Assembly: GCA_003278345.1 (NCBI GenBank) | Contig: QCFH01000005.1 | Span: 1 to 64,000, forward strand | Length of the DNA: 64,000 bases | Source of the DNA: Prochlorococcus sp. AG-363-C02 | GTDB lineage: Bacteria; Cyanobacteriota; Cyanobacteriia; PCC-6307; Cyanobiaceae | Direction of reading: 5' to 3' | In this document: in pieces, positions 27,934 through 38,090 of the stretch | Numbering within the stretch: position 1 is the first letter of the stretch | How the letters are laid out: every line of letters begins with the position of its first letter | Notes under the pieces: generated by a model | The model's database searches: none | What the model was told of the DNA's origin: nothing | What the model saw: the letters and a program-made list of their open reading frames with translations, nothing else | Position numbers and translations under genes: made by a program

Positions 27934-30630
27934 ATGGCAGTAGAACGAGTATCGTCAAAATCTGATATGAAATCAATGACAGGTGATGAGATAAGAGCTG
28001 CATTTTTGAATTTCTATGCGCAGCGTTCCCATAAAGTTATTCAGAGTGCTTCTTTAGTTCCTAAGGATCCAACAGTTTTACTTACAATTGCAGGAATGCT
28101 TCCTTTTAAGCCCATTTTCTTAGGACATGAAGATAGGCCATCGAAGAGAGCAGCAAGTAGTCAGAAATGTATACGAACAAATGACATTGAAAATGTTGGA
28201 AGAACAGCAAGACATCATACTTTTTTTGAGATGTTGGGGAACTTCTCTTTTGGTGATTATTTTAAAAAGGAGGCAATAGAATGGGCTTGGGAACTAACTA
28301 CTCAAGTTTTTGGATTAAAGCCAAGGAATTTAGTGGTTAGCATTTTTCAAGAAGATGATGAAGCTGAGGATATATGGAGAAATGTTGTTGGTGTAAACCC
28401 TAACCGTATTATTAGAATGGGCGAAGAAGATAACTTTTGGTCGTCAGGACCAACTGGACCTTGTGGTCCTTGTTCAGAACTTTACTATGACTTTCACCCA
28501 GAACTTGGTGATGAGAAAATAGATTTAGAAGATGATAGTCGATTTATCGAGTTCTATAATTTGGTCTTTATGCAATACAACAGAGATGCTGAGGGAACTT
28601 TAACATCCCTTGCGCATTGCAATATTGATACAGGAATGGGGTTAGAGAGAATGGCCCAAATTTTACAGGGAGTTTCTAACAATTATGAAACTGATTTAAT
28701 CTTTCCGCTTTTGGAGAAGGTTGTTTCTTTAACAGGCCTTAACTATCACAAATTGGATGAACAAAATAAAATTTCTTTTAAGGTTATTGGTGATCATATT
28801 AGAGCTTGTGTCCATTTAATTAGTGATGGAGTTTTGTCTAGTAATTTAGGTCGAGGTTATGTTTTGAGAAGATTAATTAGACGTATTGTTAGACATGGTC
28901 GTTTACTAGGAATAAACGAGCTTTTTTTGACTGCGATTGCACAAGTTGCTATTGAACTAATGAAAGGCTCTTACCCTCAACTTATAGAAAGAAAGGAACA
29001 AATATTGGCAGAATTGCAGCGGGAGGAAATTCGTTTTCTTGAAACCTTGGAACGAGGTGAGAAGTTATTGAATGATTTATTGTTATCTAAACCAATTGAG
29101 ATTACTGGAGACCAGGCATTTGAATTATATGACACATTTGGGTTTCCAGTGGAATTGACAGAAGAGATTGCAGCGGAAAATTCTGTTGGAATTGATTTAA
29201 AGGGTTTTCATGAGGCTATGGATCAACAACGTCAAAGAGCCAAGGATGCGAATACGACAATTGATTTAACACTACAAGATACTATTGATAAGGTTGTATC
29301 TGAACTTGGTGTTACTAATTTTCTTGGATATCAACAATTAGAACATAGTAGTAATGTACAAGCGATAGTTGTTAATGGTGTTTCTTCGAATGAATGTAAT
29401 ATGGGAGATAAGGTTGAGCTAGTGTTAGACGCTACTCCGTTTTATGGAGAGAGTGGAGGGCAAATAGGGGATAGAGGTTTGATAAGTAATATGTCTTCGG
29501 AAAAATTGGATTGTCTAATTGAAGTTGCCGATGTTCGCTGTATTCATGGAGCATTTGTTCATTCTGGAGTTGTGAAAACTGGAAAACTATTGTTAGGGGA
29601 TAATGTCAAAACTACAGTAGATGGATTCACTAGAAGATGTGCTCAAGTTCACCATACATCTACTCATCTTTTGCAAGCAGCATTAAAGCAAATAGTTGAT
29701 TCTGGTATTAGTCAAGCAGGTTCCTTAGTAGGTTTTGATCGTATGCGTTTTGATTTTCATTCTTCGCGTCCTCTAGAAATAGAGGAATTGGAAAAAGTAG
29801 AAAAATTGATTAATATTTGGATTTCTGAAGGGCACTCTTTGCATGTGTCCGAAATGACTATAGATGATGCTAAGAGTGCTGGTGCGCTTGCAATGTTTGG
29901 TGAGAAGTATGGGGATATAGTTCGAGTAGTTGATATTCCCAATATTTCTATGGAGCTTTGCGGGGGTACGCATGTGAAAAATACATCTGAGATAGGATTA
30001 CTTAAAATAATTAGTGAAACTGGAATTGCTGCAGGTATACGTAGGATTGAGGCAATAGCAGGAAAACCTGCTTTGGATTATTTAAATGATCGAGATATGA
30101 TCGTGAAAAACTTAAGTGAGTTATTTAAGACACAATCAAATGAAATTATTGAACGGGTCAGTGCATTACAGTGTGAAGTTAAAAGTTTAAGAAAATCATT
30201 ACAAATTGCACAGAGGGAAGTTGCTTCTTCTAAAGCTTTATCTTTAATGAGTAAAAGAATAACTATCGGTAGTAGTCAATTTATAGTTCATCGTCTTGAT
30301 AATCTCTCTAATGAAGCATTGCAATCGGCAGCTACAACTTTGTTAGATGAGTTAGGTGTCGATTCGGCTGTAGTATTAGCTGGAATACCAGACCTTAAAG
30401 AGAATAATAAAGTTGTTTTAGTTACCGCTTTTGGTTCAAATATAGTTGCTCATGGAATGCATGCGGGAAAGTTCCTTGCACCAATAGCTAAGCTGTGTGG
30501 AGGAGGAGGAGGAGGTAAGCCCAACTTTGCTCAAGCAGGCGGCAGAGAACCTCGAGCATTAGATGATGCTTTAAATTGTGCAAAAGATGAATTGAGTAAA
30601 TTCTTTCAGAACTTTTATTCTTGTAGGTAA
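27934..30630 (+). CDS. alaS: Alanyl-tRNA synthetase
   Basis: Charges tRNA-Ala and edits mischarged Ser/Gly. The protein is about 898 residues. Class II core: SSQKCIRTNDIENVG and TFFEMLGNFSFGDYFK near residue 85. The editing domain has its zinc-site motifs HHTSTHLLQAAL and MELCGGTHVKN. The C-terminal DHHA1 domain contains GGGGGGKPNFAQAGG. The ORF track's first 11 codons are non-homologous; I start at the ATG giving MAVERVSSKS. The last 16 bases overlap the end of convergent speA. A divergent promoter region of about 185 bp is shared with the SNF2 gene. Confidence 0.96.
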   Translation: MAVERVSSKSDMKSMTGDEIRAAFLNFYAQRSHKVIQSASLVPKDPTVLLTIAGMLPFKPIFLGHEDRPSKRAASSQKCIRTNDIENVGRTARHHTFFEMLGNFSFGDYFKKEAIEWAWELTTQVFGLKPRNLVVSIFQEDDEAEDIWRNVVGVNPNRIIRMGEEDNFWSSGPTGPCGPCSELYYDFHPELGDEKIDLEDDSRFIEFYNLVFMQYNRDAEGTLTSLAHCNIDTGMGLERMAQILQGVSNNYETDLIFPLLEKVVSLTGLNYHKLDEQNKISFKVIGDHIRACVHLISDGVLSSNLGRGYVLRRLIRRIVRHGRLLGINELFLTAIAQVAIELMKGSYPQLIERKEQILAELQREEIRFLETLERGEKLLNDLLLSKPIEITGDQAFELYDTFGFPVELTEEIAAENSVGIDLKGFHEAMDQQRQRAKDANTTIDLTLQDTIDKVVSELGVTNFLGYQQLEHSSNVQAIVVNGVSSNECNMGDKVELVLDATPFYGESGGQIGDRGLISNMSSEKLDCLIEVADVRCIHGAFVHSGVVKTGKLLLGDNVKTTVDGFTRRCAQVHHTSTHLLQAALKQIVDSGISQAGSLVGFDRMRFDFHSSRPLEIEELEKVEKLINIWISEGHSLHVSEMTIDDAKSAGALAMFGEKYGDIVRVVDIPNISMELCGGTHVKNTSEIGLLKIISETGIAAGIRRIEAIAGKPALDYLNDRDMIVKNLSELFKTQSNEIIERVSALQCEVKSLRKSLQIAQREVASSKALSLMSKRITIGSSQFIVHRLDNLSNEALQSAATTLLDELGVDSAVVLAGIPDLKENNKVVLVTAFGSNIVAHGMHAGKFLAPIAKLCGGGGGGKPNFAQAGGREPRALDDALNCAKDELSKFFQNFYSCR

Positions 30631-32561
30631 GTAATTTTCCTTAGACTGGTCTCTATATGTTCTATGAGACGTTGTGCATCATTGATTTTAAGATCTCCTT
30701 TTTGGATTGCTAACTCGCTGGCTATTCGTAATTTTTCAAGTAACTCCTCTGCGTCATGCTCCATCGCTTCAAGTACATCGCTTTTTGTATTTCCTCTAAC
30801 CACGTGATCAAGTTGGTAACTTTTATTTTTCTTCAGTCGTACATGTACTGCATTTGTACTTCCAAAAAGGTTGTGTAGATTTCCCATTACTTCTTGATAG
30901 GCTCCCCCTAAAAATAAGCCTATCCAATAATCGTCATTAGGTTTAAATGGGTGTAATTCTAGCAATGATTTTGTTTGACCATTGTCAATAAATGTTGATA
31001 GTTTTCCATCTGAGTCACATGTTAGATCTGCAAAATGGCCTAATTGATTAGGTTGTATATCTAGTCTATGAATTGGCATGATAGGAAAAAGTTGATTAAT
31101 AGCCCATGTATCTGGTGCTGATCGGAAAATAGACATATTGGAGTAATAGGTTGACGCTAGTGCTGCTTGTAATGCTTTCAGTTCTTCTGGTACTAATTGA
31201 CTATTGGGCAAAAGTGTAGTTATACGTTTTGCACAAGCCCATGTCAGTTGTTCTGCTGTAGCTCTTGTTGTTAAATCTATAAACCCTAGTCTAAAAGCAG
31301 CCAAGGCATCTTCCTTAAATTTCAATGCATCATTCCATGCTTCTTGAAGTTTAGAAATGTCTACTTTCTTTCCGTTATCAATTTCATTAAGAGTATTTAA
31401 AGTATCTCTTAGGTTTTTAACAATGAGTGATTCATTTTTGGTTAAAGGTGGTATGTCTGTTTGAACAGCACTTGTTCCTAAGACATTAAATATAAGTACT
31501 GAGAAATGACTTGAGAGACTGCGACCGCTTTCACTAATTAAGATTGGTGCTTCTATGTTATTGGACATACAACACTCTTGAATTGTTGCTACTACATCAT
31601 TTGCATAATTTTGTAAGGAATAGTTAGTAGAAGCAGAGCTCGATGTTTTGCTACCGTCATAGTCGACTCCAAGACCACCTCCTACATCCAGATGCCCCAT
31701 TGGTGCACCTAGACGCTTAAGTTCAACATAAATTTGGCCGGCTTCTTGTAAAGCATTTTTTAGAACAGCGATATCATTAATTTGACTTCCAATATGAAAA
31801 TGAAGGAGAGATAGTTCTTTTAGAAGGCCTGCTTTATTTAAATGCTTTACTGTTTTTAAGATTTCTGGTATTGACAATCCAAATTTGGATTTTTCTCCTG
31901 TGGAAGATTTCCATCTTCCACTACTTTGACTTGATAACTTCGCTCTGATTCCAATGAGTGGTGCTGCACGCAGCTCATTACTGGCAGAAATGATGCGTTC
32001 TACTTCATCATATTGTTCAATAACTACTACTGGCTGCTTCCCTAGTTGTCTTGCTAGAATTGCAGTTTCTATATAGCGTTTATCTTTATATCCATTACAT
32101 ATTAAAAGAGATTGGGGGTCATCAACAAGTGACAATGCAATTAAAAGTTCAGCTTTACTTCCAGCTTCGAGTCCAAAGTGCCATTTCTTACCAATGGTTA
32201 TTATTTTTTCTAGAACATGGCGTTGTTGATTGCATTTGATTGGAAACACACCTTTGTAATTATTGGCGTAGTCATATTTATTTATTGCATTTTCAAATGC
32301 TTGATGAAGTTTATGAATTCTGTCTTCAAGAATGTCATCGAAGCGAATTAAAAGTGGTGGTTTCAGATTTCGACCTTTTAGCTCTTTCAGTAAATGTATG
32401 AGATCAAGACTATGCCCTTTTTTACCTTTTGGATGAACGTTGATATTCCCAGAGTTATTAATTGAGAAATAATCTTCTCCCCACCGGTCCAGCCCATATA
32501 AGGAGCTACTGTTTTGCGTAGTCCAAGTGCTTTTTTGATAATTAGGATCTGACTTTGTCAA
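30615..32561 (-). CDS. speA: Biosynthetic arginine decarboxylase
   Basis: 648-residue PLP-dependent decarboxylase converting arginine to agmatine for polyamine synthesis. The Schiff-base lysine lies in GVFPIKCNQQRHVLE near residue 100. The glycine-rich phosphate-binding segment is HLDVGGGLGVDYDGSKTS. A large insertion and helical C-terminal domain give the ~650-residue length that separates SpeA from ornithine/DAP decarboxylases. The 3' end overlaps alaS by 16 bases. No agmatinase gene is visible in the window. Confidence 0.95.
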   Translation of the reverse strand: MTKSDPNYQKSTWTTQNSSSLYGLDRWGEDYFSINNSGNINVHPKGKKGHSLDLIHLLKELKGRNLKPPLLIRFDDILEDRIHKLHQAFENAINKYDYANNYKGVFPIKCNQQRHVLEKIITIGKKWHFGLEAGSKAELLIALSLVDDPQSLLICNGYKDKRYIETAILARQLGKQPVVVIEQYDEVERIISASNELRAAPLIGIRAKLSSQSSGRWKSSTGEKSKFGLSIPEILKTVKHLNKAGLLKELSLLHFHIGSQINDIAVLKNALQEAGQIYVELKRLGAPMGHLDVGGGLGVDYDGSKTSSSASTNYSLQNYANDVVATIQECCMSNNIEAPILISESGRSLSSHFSVLIFNVLGTSAVQTDIPPLTKNESLIVKNLRDTLNTLNEIDNGKKVDISKLQEAWNDALKFKEDALAAFRLGFIDLTTRATAEQLTWACAKRITTLLPNSQLVPEELKALQAALASTYYSNMSIFRSAPDTWAINQLFPIMPIHRLDIQPNQLGHFADLTCDSDGKLSTFIDNGQTKSLLELHPFKPNDDYWIGLFLGGAYQEVMGNLHNLFGSTNAVHVRLKKNKSYQLDHVVRGNTKSDVLEAMEHDAEELLEKLRIASELAIQKGDLKINDAQRLIEHIETSLRKITYLQE

Positions 32562-32711
32562 GTGATACGGAGAAGGAGAAGCCTTAAAATCTTTGAGATT
32601 TCAATTTTTTGCAATTAGTGTAAGAGAATATGTATTTAATCCTATTTGTTTTACTTGCCAAGAGGGGGCTTTTCAGAAGACGATAGCTTTATTATTAATT
32701 TTTTGATTGTT

Positions 32712-33167
32712 ATGGTTGCTGAAAGAACTTTTCTTGCGATCAAGCCTGATGGTGTTCAAAGAGGATTGGTTGGTGAAATTTTAGGACGTTTTGAAAGGAA
32801 GGGATTTAAGTTAATTGCACTTAAGCAACTAATTCCAAGTAAAGAGTTAGCAGAGAAGCATTATGGAGTACATAAAGAAAGACCTTTTTTTCAGGGCTTG
32901 GTTGCATTCATTACTAGTGGCCCTGTTGTTGCAATGGTGTGGGAAGGAGAAGGTGTTATTGGAAGTGCCCGAAAGATTATAGGTTCAACAAAACCGCTTG
33001 AGGCTGAACCAGGAACTATTAGAGGAGATTTAGCTATCAATATCGGAAGAAATGTAATACATGGATCTGATGGACCTGAAACAGCAAAATTTGAAATTGA
33101 ATTATGGTTTAGCTCAGATGAAGTAAATGATTGGAATCCTTCTGATCAAAAATGGAGAGTTGAATAA
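32712..33167 (+). CDS. ndk: Nucleoside diphosphate kinase
   Basis: 151 residues, the normal family size. It transfers the gamma phosphate between nucleoside triphosphates through a phosphohistidine. [23 protein letters not shown] is the standard N-terminus, and the catalytic histidine lies in [12 protein letters not shown]. The ORF track's start is 22 codons too early. Monocistronic, between divergent speA and convergent thiO. Confidence 0.97.
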   Translation: MVAERTFLAIKPDGVQRGLVGEILGRFERKGFKLIALKQLIPSKELAEKHYGVHKERPFFQGLVAFITSGPVVAMVWEGEGVIGSARKIIGSTKPLEAEPGTIRGDLAINIGRNVIHGSDGPETAKFEIELWFSSDEVNDWNPSDQKWRVE

Positions 33168-33198
33168 ATGCTTTTGTTTTACATAAAAAATTAATCGT

Positions 33199-34314
33199 TT
33201 AATTAATTTGATTAAAACGATTCCATCTGAAAGCTCTGAGTAGATTGGTTTCTTCGATTTCTAGAGTTTCTTTGCAAATTAGTTTTGTCAGCAGGTCTGA
33301 TGTTATAGCAGCTAATAGTACTCCGTTTCGATGGTGACCAGTTGCAAGCCATAATCCCTTTAAAGAGGAAATGCCGATAATCGGAGCTTCATCTGGTGAA
33401 CATGGCCTAAAGCCCCACCAACGTTCCATATGTGGCCAGTTGCTTGCTATAGGAAGCAATGAATTTATCCCTTCTTGCAATTGAGATTGACCAATTGGAG
33501 TTAAACCTTCTTTAAACCCAGCATTTCTTTCACTTGTAGCACCAACAACTATTAGCCCATCTTCTCTAGGAACTAAATAAACTCCTGGGCCAAAAATTAT
33601 TCGTTTAAGAGCGTCTTTAGGCCCTTGAATTGAGAACATTTGGCCTTTTACAGGAAAAATCGGAACCTCCTTGCAAAGATTCTGACTCCATGCACCACTA
33701 CTTAAGATTGCCTCTTTCGCCCTTATTTTTTCTATTTGTCCTTCAGCTGTTTGAATCACAACGCCTTTAAAAACATCTTTTTGACTTATTATTTTTAATA
33801 CCTCACTGCCTTCTTGAAAATTTACTCCTAATTCCACACAAGCTTTTTCAAGTGCTCTCATTAATCTTCTTCTGTTATCAATTTGTCCGTCTTGCTTGAA
33901 GAGTAACCCTGTTTTCCATTTTGAGTCTATTCCGGGCACTTCTTGATTGAGTTCATATTTCGTGAGCGGATCACCCAAGTATGCAGTTGGATATTGTTTT
34001 CGATTTTCAATATTTAAGAAAGGTACAACTATGCCACAGTTTCTAAGTCCACAATTGATACCACTATCTTCTTCTATTGTTTTAACCCAATTAGGGATTA
34101 GGCGTTGACTTGCTTGTCCAAGTTCTAAAAGATTACCTTCAAGTCCTTCTGCGTGTGGTGCAAGCATTCCAGCTGCTACAAATCCCGCAGCTTCATGCCT
34201 TCTTCGGCTTAATACTTCTACAGATTTTCCTTTTTTAGCTAATGCATGCGCCAGAGATAATCCTATTAAGCCTCCACCAAGGATTAATACTTTGTTAGTG
34301 CTCAATGTAGCCAT
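33199..34314 (-). CDS. thiO: Glycine oxidase / FAD-dependent amine oxidase of thiamine synthesis (ThiO-like)
   Basis: 371-residue DAO-family flavoenzyme. The N-terminal FAD-binding Rossmann motif is VLILGGGLIGLSLAHALAKKG. FVAAGMLAPHAEG, SGAWSQNLC and the late LWLATGHHRNGVLLAAITSDLL are typical of glycine oxidase ThiO. ThiO supplies dehydroglycine for the thiazole ring, consistent with thiL also in the window, though they are not linked. A different amino-acid substrate cannot be excluded. It is divergent from gatB with 108 bp between starts. Confidence 0.88.
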   Translation of the reverse strand: MATLSTNKVLILGGGLIGLSLAHALAKKGKSVEVLSRRRHEAAGFVAAGMLAPHAEGLEGNLLELGQASQRLIPNWVKTIEEDSGINCGLRNCGIVVPFLNIENRKQYPTAYLGDPLTKYELNQEVPGIDSKWKTGLLFKQDGQIDNRRRLMRALEKACVELGVNFQEGSEVLKIISQKDVFKGVVIQTAEGQIEKIRAKEAILSSGAWSQNLCKEVPIFPVKGQMFSIQGPKDALKRIIFGPGVYLVPREDGLIVVGATSERNAGFKEGLTPIGQSQLQEGINSLLPIASNWPHMERWWGFRPCSPDEAPIIGISSLKGLWLATGHHRNGVLLAAITSDLLTKLICKETLEIEETNLLRAFRWNRFNQIN

Positions 34315-34422
34315 TCGTTAGGCCATTAATATTTCTAATTTTGAGTTTTTTAAATCATTATGTCTATCCAATGTGTTGCTCTTTTCCATAGTATGGATAT
34401 ATATCAATATTTGATGTAAGCA

Positions 34423-35898
34423 ATGGCTGATGTTCAAGCGGAATGGGAACCTGTGATTGGCTTAGAGACGCATGTTCAGTTAGCTACCAAGAGTAAGATA
34501 TTTACCTCTGCTTCTACAAGCTTTGGTAATGAGCCTAATAAACATATTGATCCTGTCGTTTGTGGGTTACCTGGCACTTTGCCAGTATTAAATAAAAAAG
34601 TTCTTGAGTATGCTGTTAAGGCGGCGATGGCATTGAATTTAAAAATTGCTAAGCATTGTAAGTTCGATAGAAAGCAATACTTTTACCCTGATCTTCCTAA
34701 GAATTACCAAATTTCTCAATTTGATGAACCAATTGCAGAGGAAGGGTGGATAGAAGTTGAAGTAGCAGAAAAAGGTAAAGAAACTTATTTAAAGAAGATA
34801 GGTATAGAGAGGTTACATATGGAGGAAGATGCCGGTAAATTGGTACATGCAGGTAGCGATCGTCTTGCTGGATCTTCGTATTCATTAGTTGATTACAATC
34901 GTGCTGGAGTTCCTTTGGCTGAGATTGTTAGCAAGCCAGATTTGCGCACTGGTAGAGAAGCGTCTGAATATGCTTCTGAGATAAGAAGGATAGTTAGATA
35001 CTTAGGAGTGTCTGACGGCAATATGCAGGAAGGTTCATTGAGATGTGATGTCAATATTTCTGTAAGACGTGGACCAAATGCTCCCTTTGGAACCAAAGTT
35101 GAAATTAAAAATATGAATTCATTCTCTGCTATTCAGAAAGCTTGTGAGTATGAGATAAAGCGTCAAATTAAAACTTATGAATCCGGTGGAACAGTTCATC
35201 AGGAAACTCGTCTTTGGGATGAGAGTAAGCAGCTTACAAAAAGCATGAGATCTAAAGAAGGTAGTAGTGACTATAGGTATTTTCCTGACCCTGATCTTGG
35301 CCCAATAGAAGTTAGTTCTGAGTTGCAAGAAAAGTGGAGGTCTGAATTACCAGAATTGCCTGCGGCAAAAAGGCATAGATATGCAGATCAGATGGGATTG
35401 TCTATGTATGACGCTCGTGTCTTAACAGATGACTTTCAAATGGCAAAATATTTTGAAGCTACTGTTGGAGCTGGTGCTGAACCTAAGCAGGTTTCCAATT
35501 GGATTACTGGTGATATAGCTGCATACGTTAATGCAAGTAAAATGAGCTTTGCTGACCTTTTGTTTCCCCCTGAATACTTATCAGAGATGCTTGAGTTAAT
35601 AGTTAAAGGTAAAATTAGTGGCAAAATTGCGAAAGAACTTTTGCCAGAATTATTGGAAACAGGCTCTTCTCCCCGAGAAATAGTGGAGCAGAGAGGACTC
35701 GGAATGATTAGTGATCCGGTAATTATAGAAGAAATAGTTGATGAATTATTAGCAAATCATTCGAATGAAGTGGCCTTGTATAGAGCTGGCAAGAAAAAAC
35801 TCCAAGGTTTTTTTGTTGGCCAATTGATGAAAAAAACTAGTGGTAAGGCAGATCCAAAACTAGTCAATCAAATACTTTCGCGTAAATTGCAGGGTTAA
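34423..35898 (+). CDS. gatB: Aspartyl/glutamyl-tRNA amidotransferase subunit B
   Basis: Part of GatCAB, which amidates Glu-tRNA(Gln) and, where needed, Asp-tRNA(Asn). 491 residues. The start EWEPVIGLETHVQLATKSKIF, the catalytic-core RLHMEEDAGKLVH, NRAGVPLAEIVSKPD and RYFPDPDLGPIEV are standard GatB motifs. The C-terminal YqeY-like tail domain ends NQILSRKLQG. Its stop is one base from the stop of convergent coaE. Confidence 0.97.
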   Translation: MADVQAEWEPVIGLETHVQLATKSKIFTSASTSFGNEPNKHIDPVVCGLPGTLPVLNKKVLEYAVKAAMALNLKIAKHCKFDRKQYFYPDLPKNYQISQFDEPIAEEGWIEVEVAEKGKETYLKKIGIERLHMEEDAGKLVHAGSDRLAGSSYSLVDYNRAGVPLAEIVSKPDLRTGREASEYASEIRRIVRYLGVSDGNMQEGSLRCDVNISVRRGPNAPFGTKVEIKNMNSFSAIQKACEYEIKRQIKTYESGGTVHQETRLWDESKQLTKSMRSKEGSSDYRYFPDPDLGPIEVSSELQEKWRSELPELPAAKRHRYADQMGLSMYDARVLTDDFQMAKYFEATVGAGAEPKQVSNWITGDIAAYVNASKMSFADLLFPPEYLSEMLELIVKGKISGKIAKELLPELLETGSSPREIVEQRGLGMISDPVIIEEIVDELLANHSNEVALYRAGKKKLQGFFVGQLMKKTSGKADPKLVNQILSRKLQG

Positions 35899-35899
35899 A

Positions 35900-36544
35900 T
35901 TATAACAATAACTTATTTACTTGCTCTTTAAAAAAATCTAATTTTTGTGAATTATCTATAATCTTATCAGCAAGTTCTTTTTTATATATTATTGATAATT
36001 GAGATTCAATTCTACACTTAGCTTGACTAGTATTTAATTTATCTCGATACATTAAACGCTCGTATTGTTGTTCGGGATCACAATATATCAGCCAACTCTC
36101 GCTGCATAAATAAGTTAAATCAGCTTCAAATAATAAAGGAATAATGAGAGCAATCAAGGGGAGGTCTTTTGCTTTACTTAGTTCATTATCCAGACGCTCT
36201 AATATTATTGGATGTAGTAGATTTTCCAGCCATATCTTTTCAATTTTATTGGAAAAAATAATATCACCTAATCTCAATCGATTAATAGATAGCCCTGTGC
36301 TGGTTTCTTTTAAAATTATTTTCCCGTATCTTTTGATGACTTCTTTAGTTGCTTCTGTGCCTGGATTTAGTGCCTCATGTGAATAAATATCTACATCAAG
36401 AATTGGTACTTTTTTCTCAATCTGTAAGTAATTAGCAATAGTACTCTTGCCACTAGCTATTCCGCCAGTAATGCCTATACGTCGTTGAACTCCATTCCAA
36501 CGTTTTTGAGATGTAGCCTTTAAAACTTGAACGAAATAGCGCAG
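35900..36544 (-). CDS. coaE: Dephospho-CoA kinase (no standard start codon visible)
   Basis: Last step of coenzyme A synthesis. The ORF track shows only the C-terminal 125 residues, but the frame continues upstream without a stop. The extra sequence encodes RRIGITGGIASGKSTIANYL, the P-loop, then VPILDVDIYSHEAL, so the enzyme is intact. In this frame there is no ATG, GTG or TTG between the upstream stop (about 36566) and the P-loop. The near-cognate choices are CTG at 36544 or ATC just before it; CTG gives about 214 residues, a normal length. The start overlaps the region of divergent argJ. The product is certain; the start is not. Confidence 0.88.
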   Translation of the reverse strand: MRYFVQVLKATSQKRWNGVQRRIGITGGIASGKSTIANYLQIEKKVPILDVDIYSHEALNPGTEATKEVIKRYGKIILKETSTGLSINRLRLGDIIFSNKIEKIWLENLLHPIILERLDNELSKAKDLPLIALIIPLLFEADLTYLCSESWLIYCDPEQQYERLMYRDKLNTSQAKCRIESQLSIIYKKELADKIIDNSQKLDFFKEQVNKLLL

Positions 36545-36547
36545 GAT

Positions 36548-37822
36548 ATGAAAGAGTTTACTTTCTTAAGCATCGGATTGAGTAATTTTGAATCATCGAC
36601 ATGGTCTCTTATATCAGGAGGCATAACTGCACCTTACGGTTTTAAGGCATCTGGGATTAGGGCTGGGCTGAAAAACTCTGAAAAAAAATTAGATTTAGCA
36701 TTAATATTGGCACCCGAAGATGCTTTGTGCGCAGGCACTTTTACCCAATCGAGAGTTCGCGCTAATTGTATAGATCTTTGCATCGAACGTTTGCTGGAGA
36801 CGTCTGGTAGAGCAAGAGCAATACTTATAAATTCTGGCCAAGCAAATGCTTGTACTGGTAAGAAAGGTTTCGAAGACAGTGTTATTGCAACAAAAGCATT
36901 AGCTCAAAAACTAGGAATATCTGAATCTGAGGTCTTGATTTGTTCGACTGGTGTTATAGGAGAACGAATTCGTATGCAAAACCTTTTAAAAGGAATTGAT
37001 TTATTGGTTGATTCATTAAGTGATTCGGGAAGTAGAGATGCTGCAAAAGCGATATTGACAACTGATTTAATAGAAAAAGAGATTGCTATTGAAGGTTATT
37101 TAGGGGGTAGACGTGTTCGTATAGGAGGAATTGCAAAAGGATCTGGAATGATTCATCCAGATATGGCAACAATGTTGGCTTTTCTAGCGTGTGATGTGGG
37201 ATTACCTAAAAAAGCTTGGGATGACATAATTAAACGAGTTGTTAACTCTTCATTTAATGCAATTAGTGTTGATGGTGATACAAGTACTAATGATTCTTTT
37301 TTAGCTTTTTGTGCAGGAGATGTTTTAGATAAGGAATACTTTAATGAACTTGAAATGGGATTAAAATTTGCATCAACCATTCTTGCAAAATCAATAGCAC
37401 GAGACGGTGAGGGCTCTAATTGCCTAATTGAAGTAAAAGTTGAGGGTGCGGAAAGCGTCATGGATGCTCAGATAATTGCACGTACAATATGTAGTTCCTC
37501 TTTAGTTAAAACAGCTGTACATGGGTGTGATCCTAATTGGGGAAGAATATTGGCTGCAGCTGGTAGGTCAGGAATCATATTTTCTCCAGAGGACGTTTCT
37601 CTTTGGATTGGATCTATTCAAATCATGAGCGAAGGACTACCTATAGAATTTGATAGGAAGATGGTAGTTAGGTATATGAATGAAATTGTAAAAGTTAAGA
37701 ATTCAAATAAAGAAACTTTATTGATTTGTTTGCGAATAGGAACTGGTAATTTTGAGGCTTATTCATGGGGATGTGACTTATCATCTGAATATATTCACAT
37801 CAATGCCGATTACACCACTTAG
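36548..37822 (+). CDS. argJ: Glutamate N-acetyltransferase / amino-acid acetyltransferase (ArgJ)
   Basis: Moves the acetyl group from N-acetylornithine to glutamate in the cyclic arginine pathway. About 424 residues from the ATG giving MKEFTFLSIGL; a TTG seven codons earlier (36527) would overlap divergent coaE. WSLISGGITAPYGFKASGI is the family N-terminus. The self-cleavage site that creates the two subunits is visible in HPDMATMLAFLACD, with the threonine after Ala-Thr as nucleophile. It ends in an intergenic region carrying the B12 riboswitch of the next gene. Confidence 0.94.
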   Translation: MKEFTFLSIGLSNFESSTWSLISGGITAPYGFKASGIRAGLKNSEKKLDLALILAPEDALCAGTFTQSRVRANCIDLCIERLLETSGRARAILINSGQANACTGKKGFEDSVIATKALAQKLGISESEVLICSTGVIGERIRMQNLLKGIDLLVDSLSDSGSRDAAKAILTTDLIEKEIAIEGYLGGRRVRIGGIAKGSGMIHPDMATMLAFLACDVGLPKKAWDDIIKRVVNSSFNAISVDGDTSTNDSFLAFCAGDVLDKEYFNELEMGLKFASTILAKSIARDGEGSNCLIEVKVEGAESVMDAQIIARTICSSSLVKTAVHGCDPNWGRILAAAGRSGIIFSPEDVSLWIGSIQIMSEGLPIEFDRKMVVRYMNEIVKVKNSNKETLLICLRIGTGNFEAYSWGCDLSSEYIHINADYTT

Positions 37823-37936
37823 GTAAAGATTGTATTCAAGCAATTTAGAATCAATCCCAATTTATAACTAAAATTTTGGTTCTTATTACAAGTAAATATA
37901 TTTTTTCTAGAGTTTTTGAGGATAAGAAGTATTAGA

Positions 37937-38069
37937 GTTGATATTCAAGAGGTTCCAATTGAGATCAGCTATTGGAGGTAACGGGGAAAAGTGGTGAAAA
38001 TCCATTACTGTCCCGCAGCTGTGAAATATCGAGATTCTCGATATCAGTCAGAATGCCCGCCTTATTTCA
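37937..38069 (+). promoter_or_regulatory. Cobalamin (B12) riboswitch
   Basis: The leader of the HupE-like gene contains the conserved cobalamin aptamer core: GGTTCC near the 5' side, GGTGAAAATCC, ACTGTCCCGCAGCTGTGAA, and the 3' B12-box-like AGTCAGAATGCCCGCC. Between them a perfect 8-bp hairpin ATATCGAG-ATT-CTCGATAT forms the variable stem. The aptamer ends about 20 bases before the ATG. A GAGG ribosome-binding site lies in that gap, so regulation is probably at translation initiation: B12 hides the site. No T-rich terminator follows it. Confidence 0.93.
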
Positions 38070-38090
38070 AAATTCGACGAGGATCGATCA

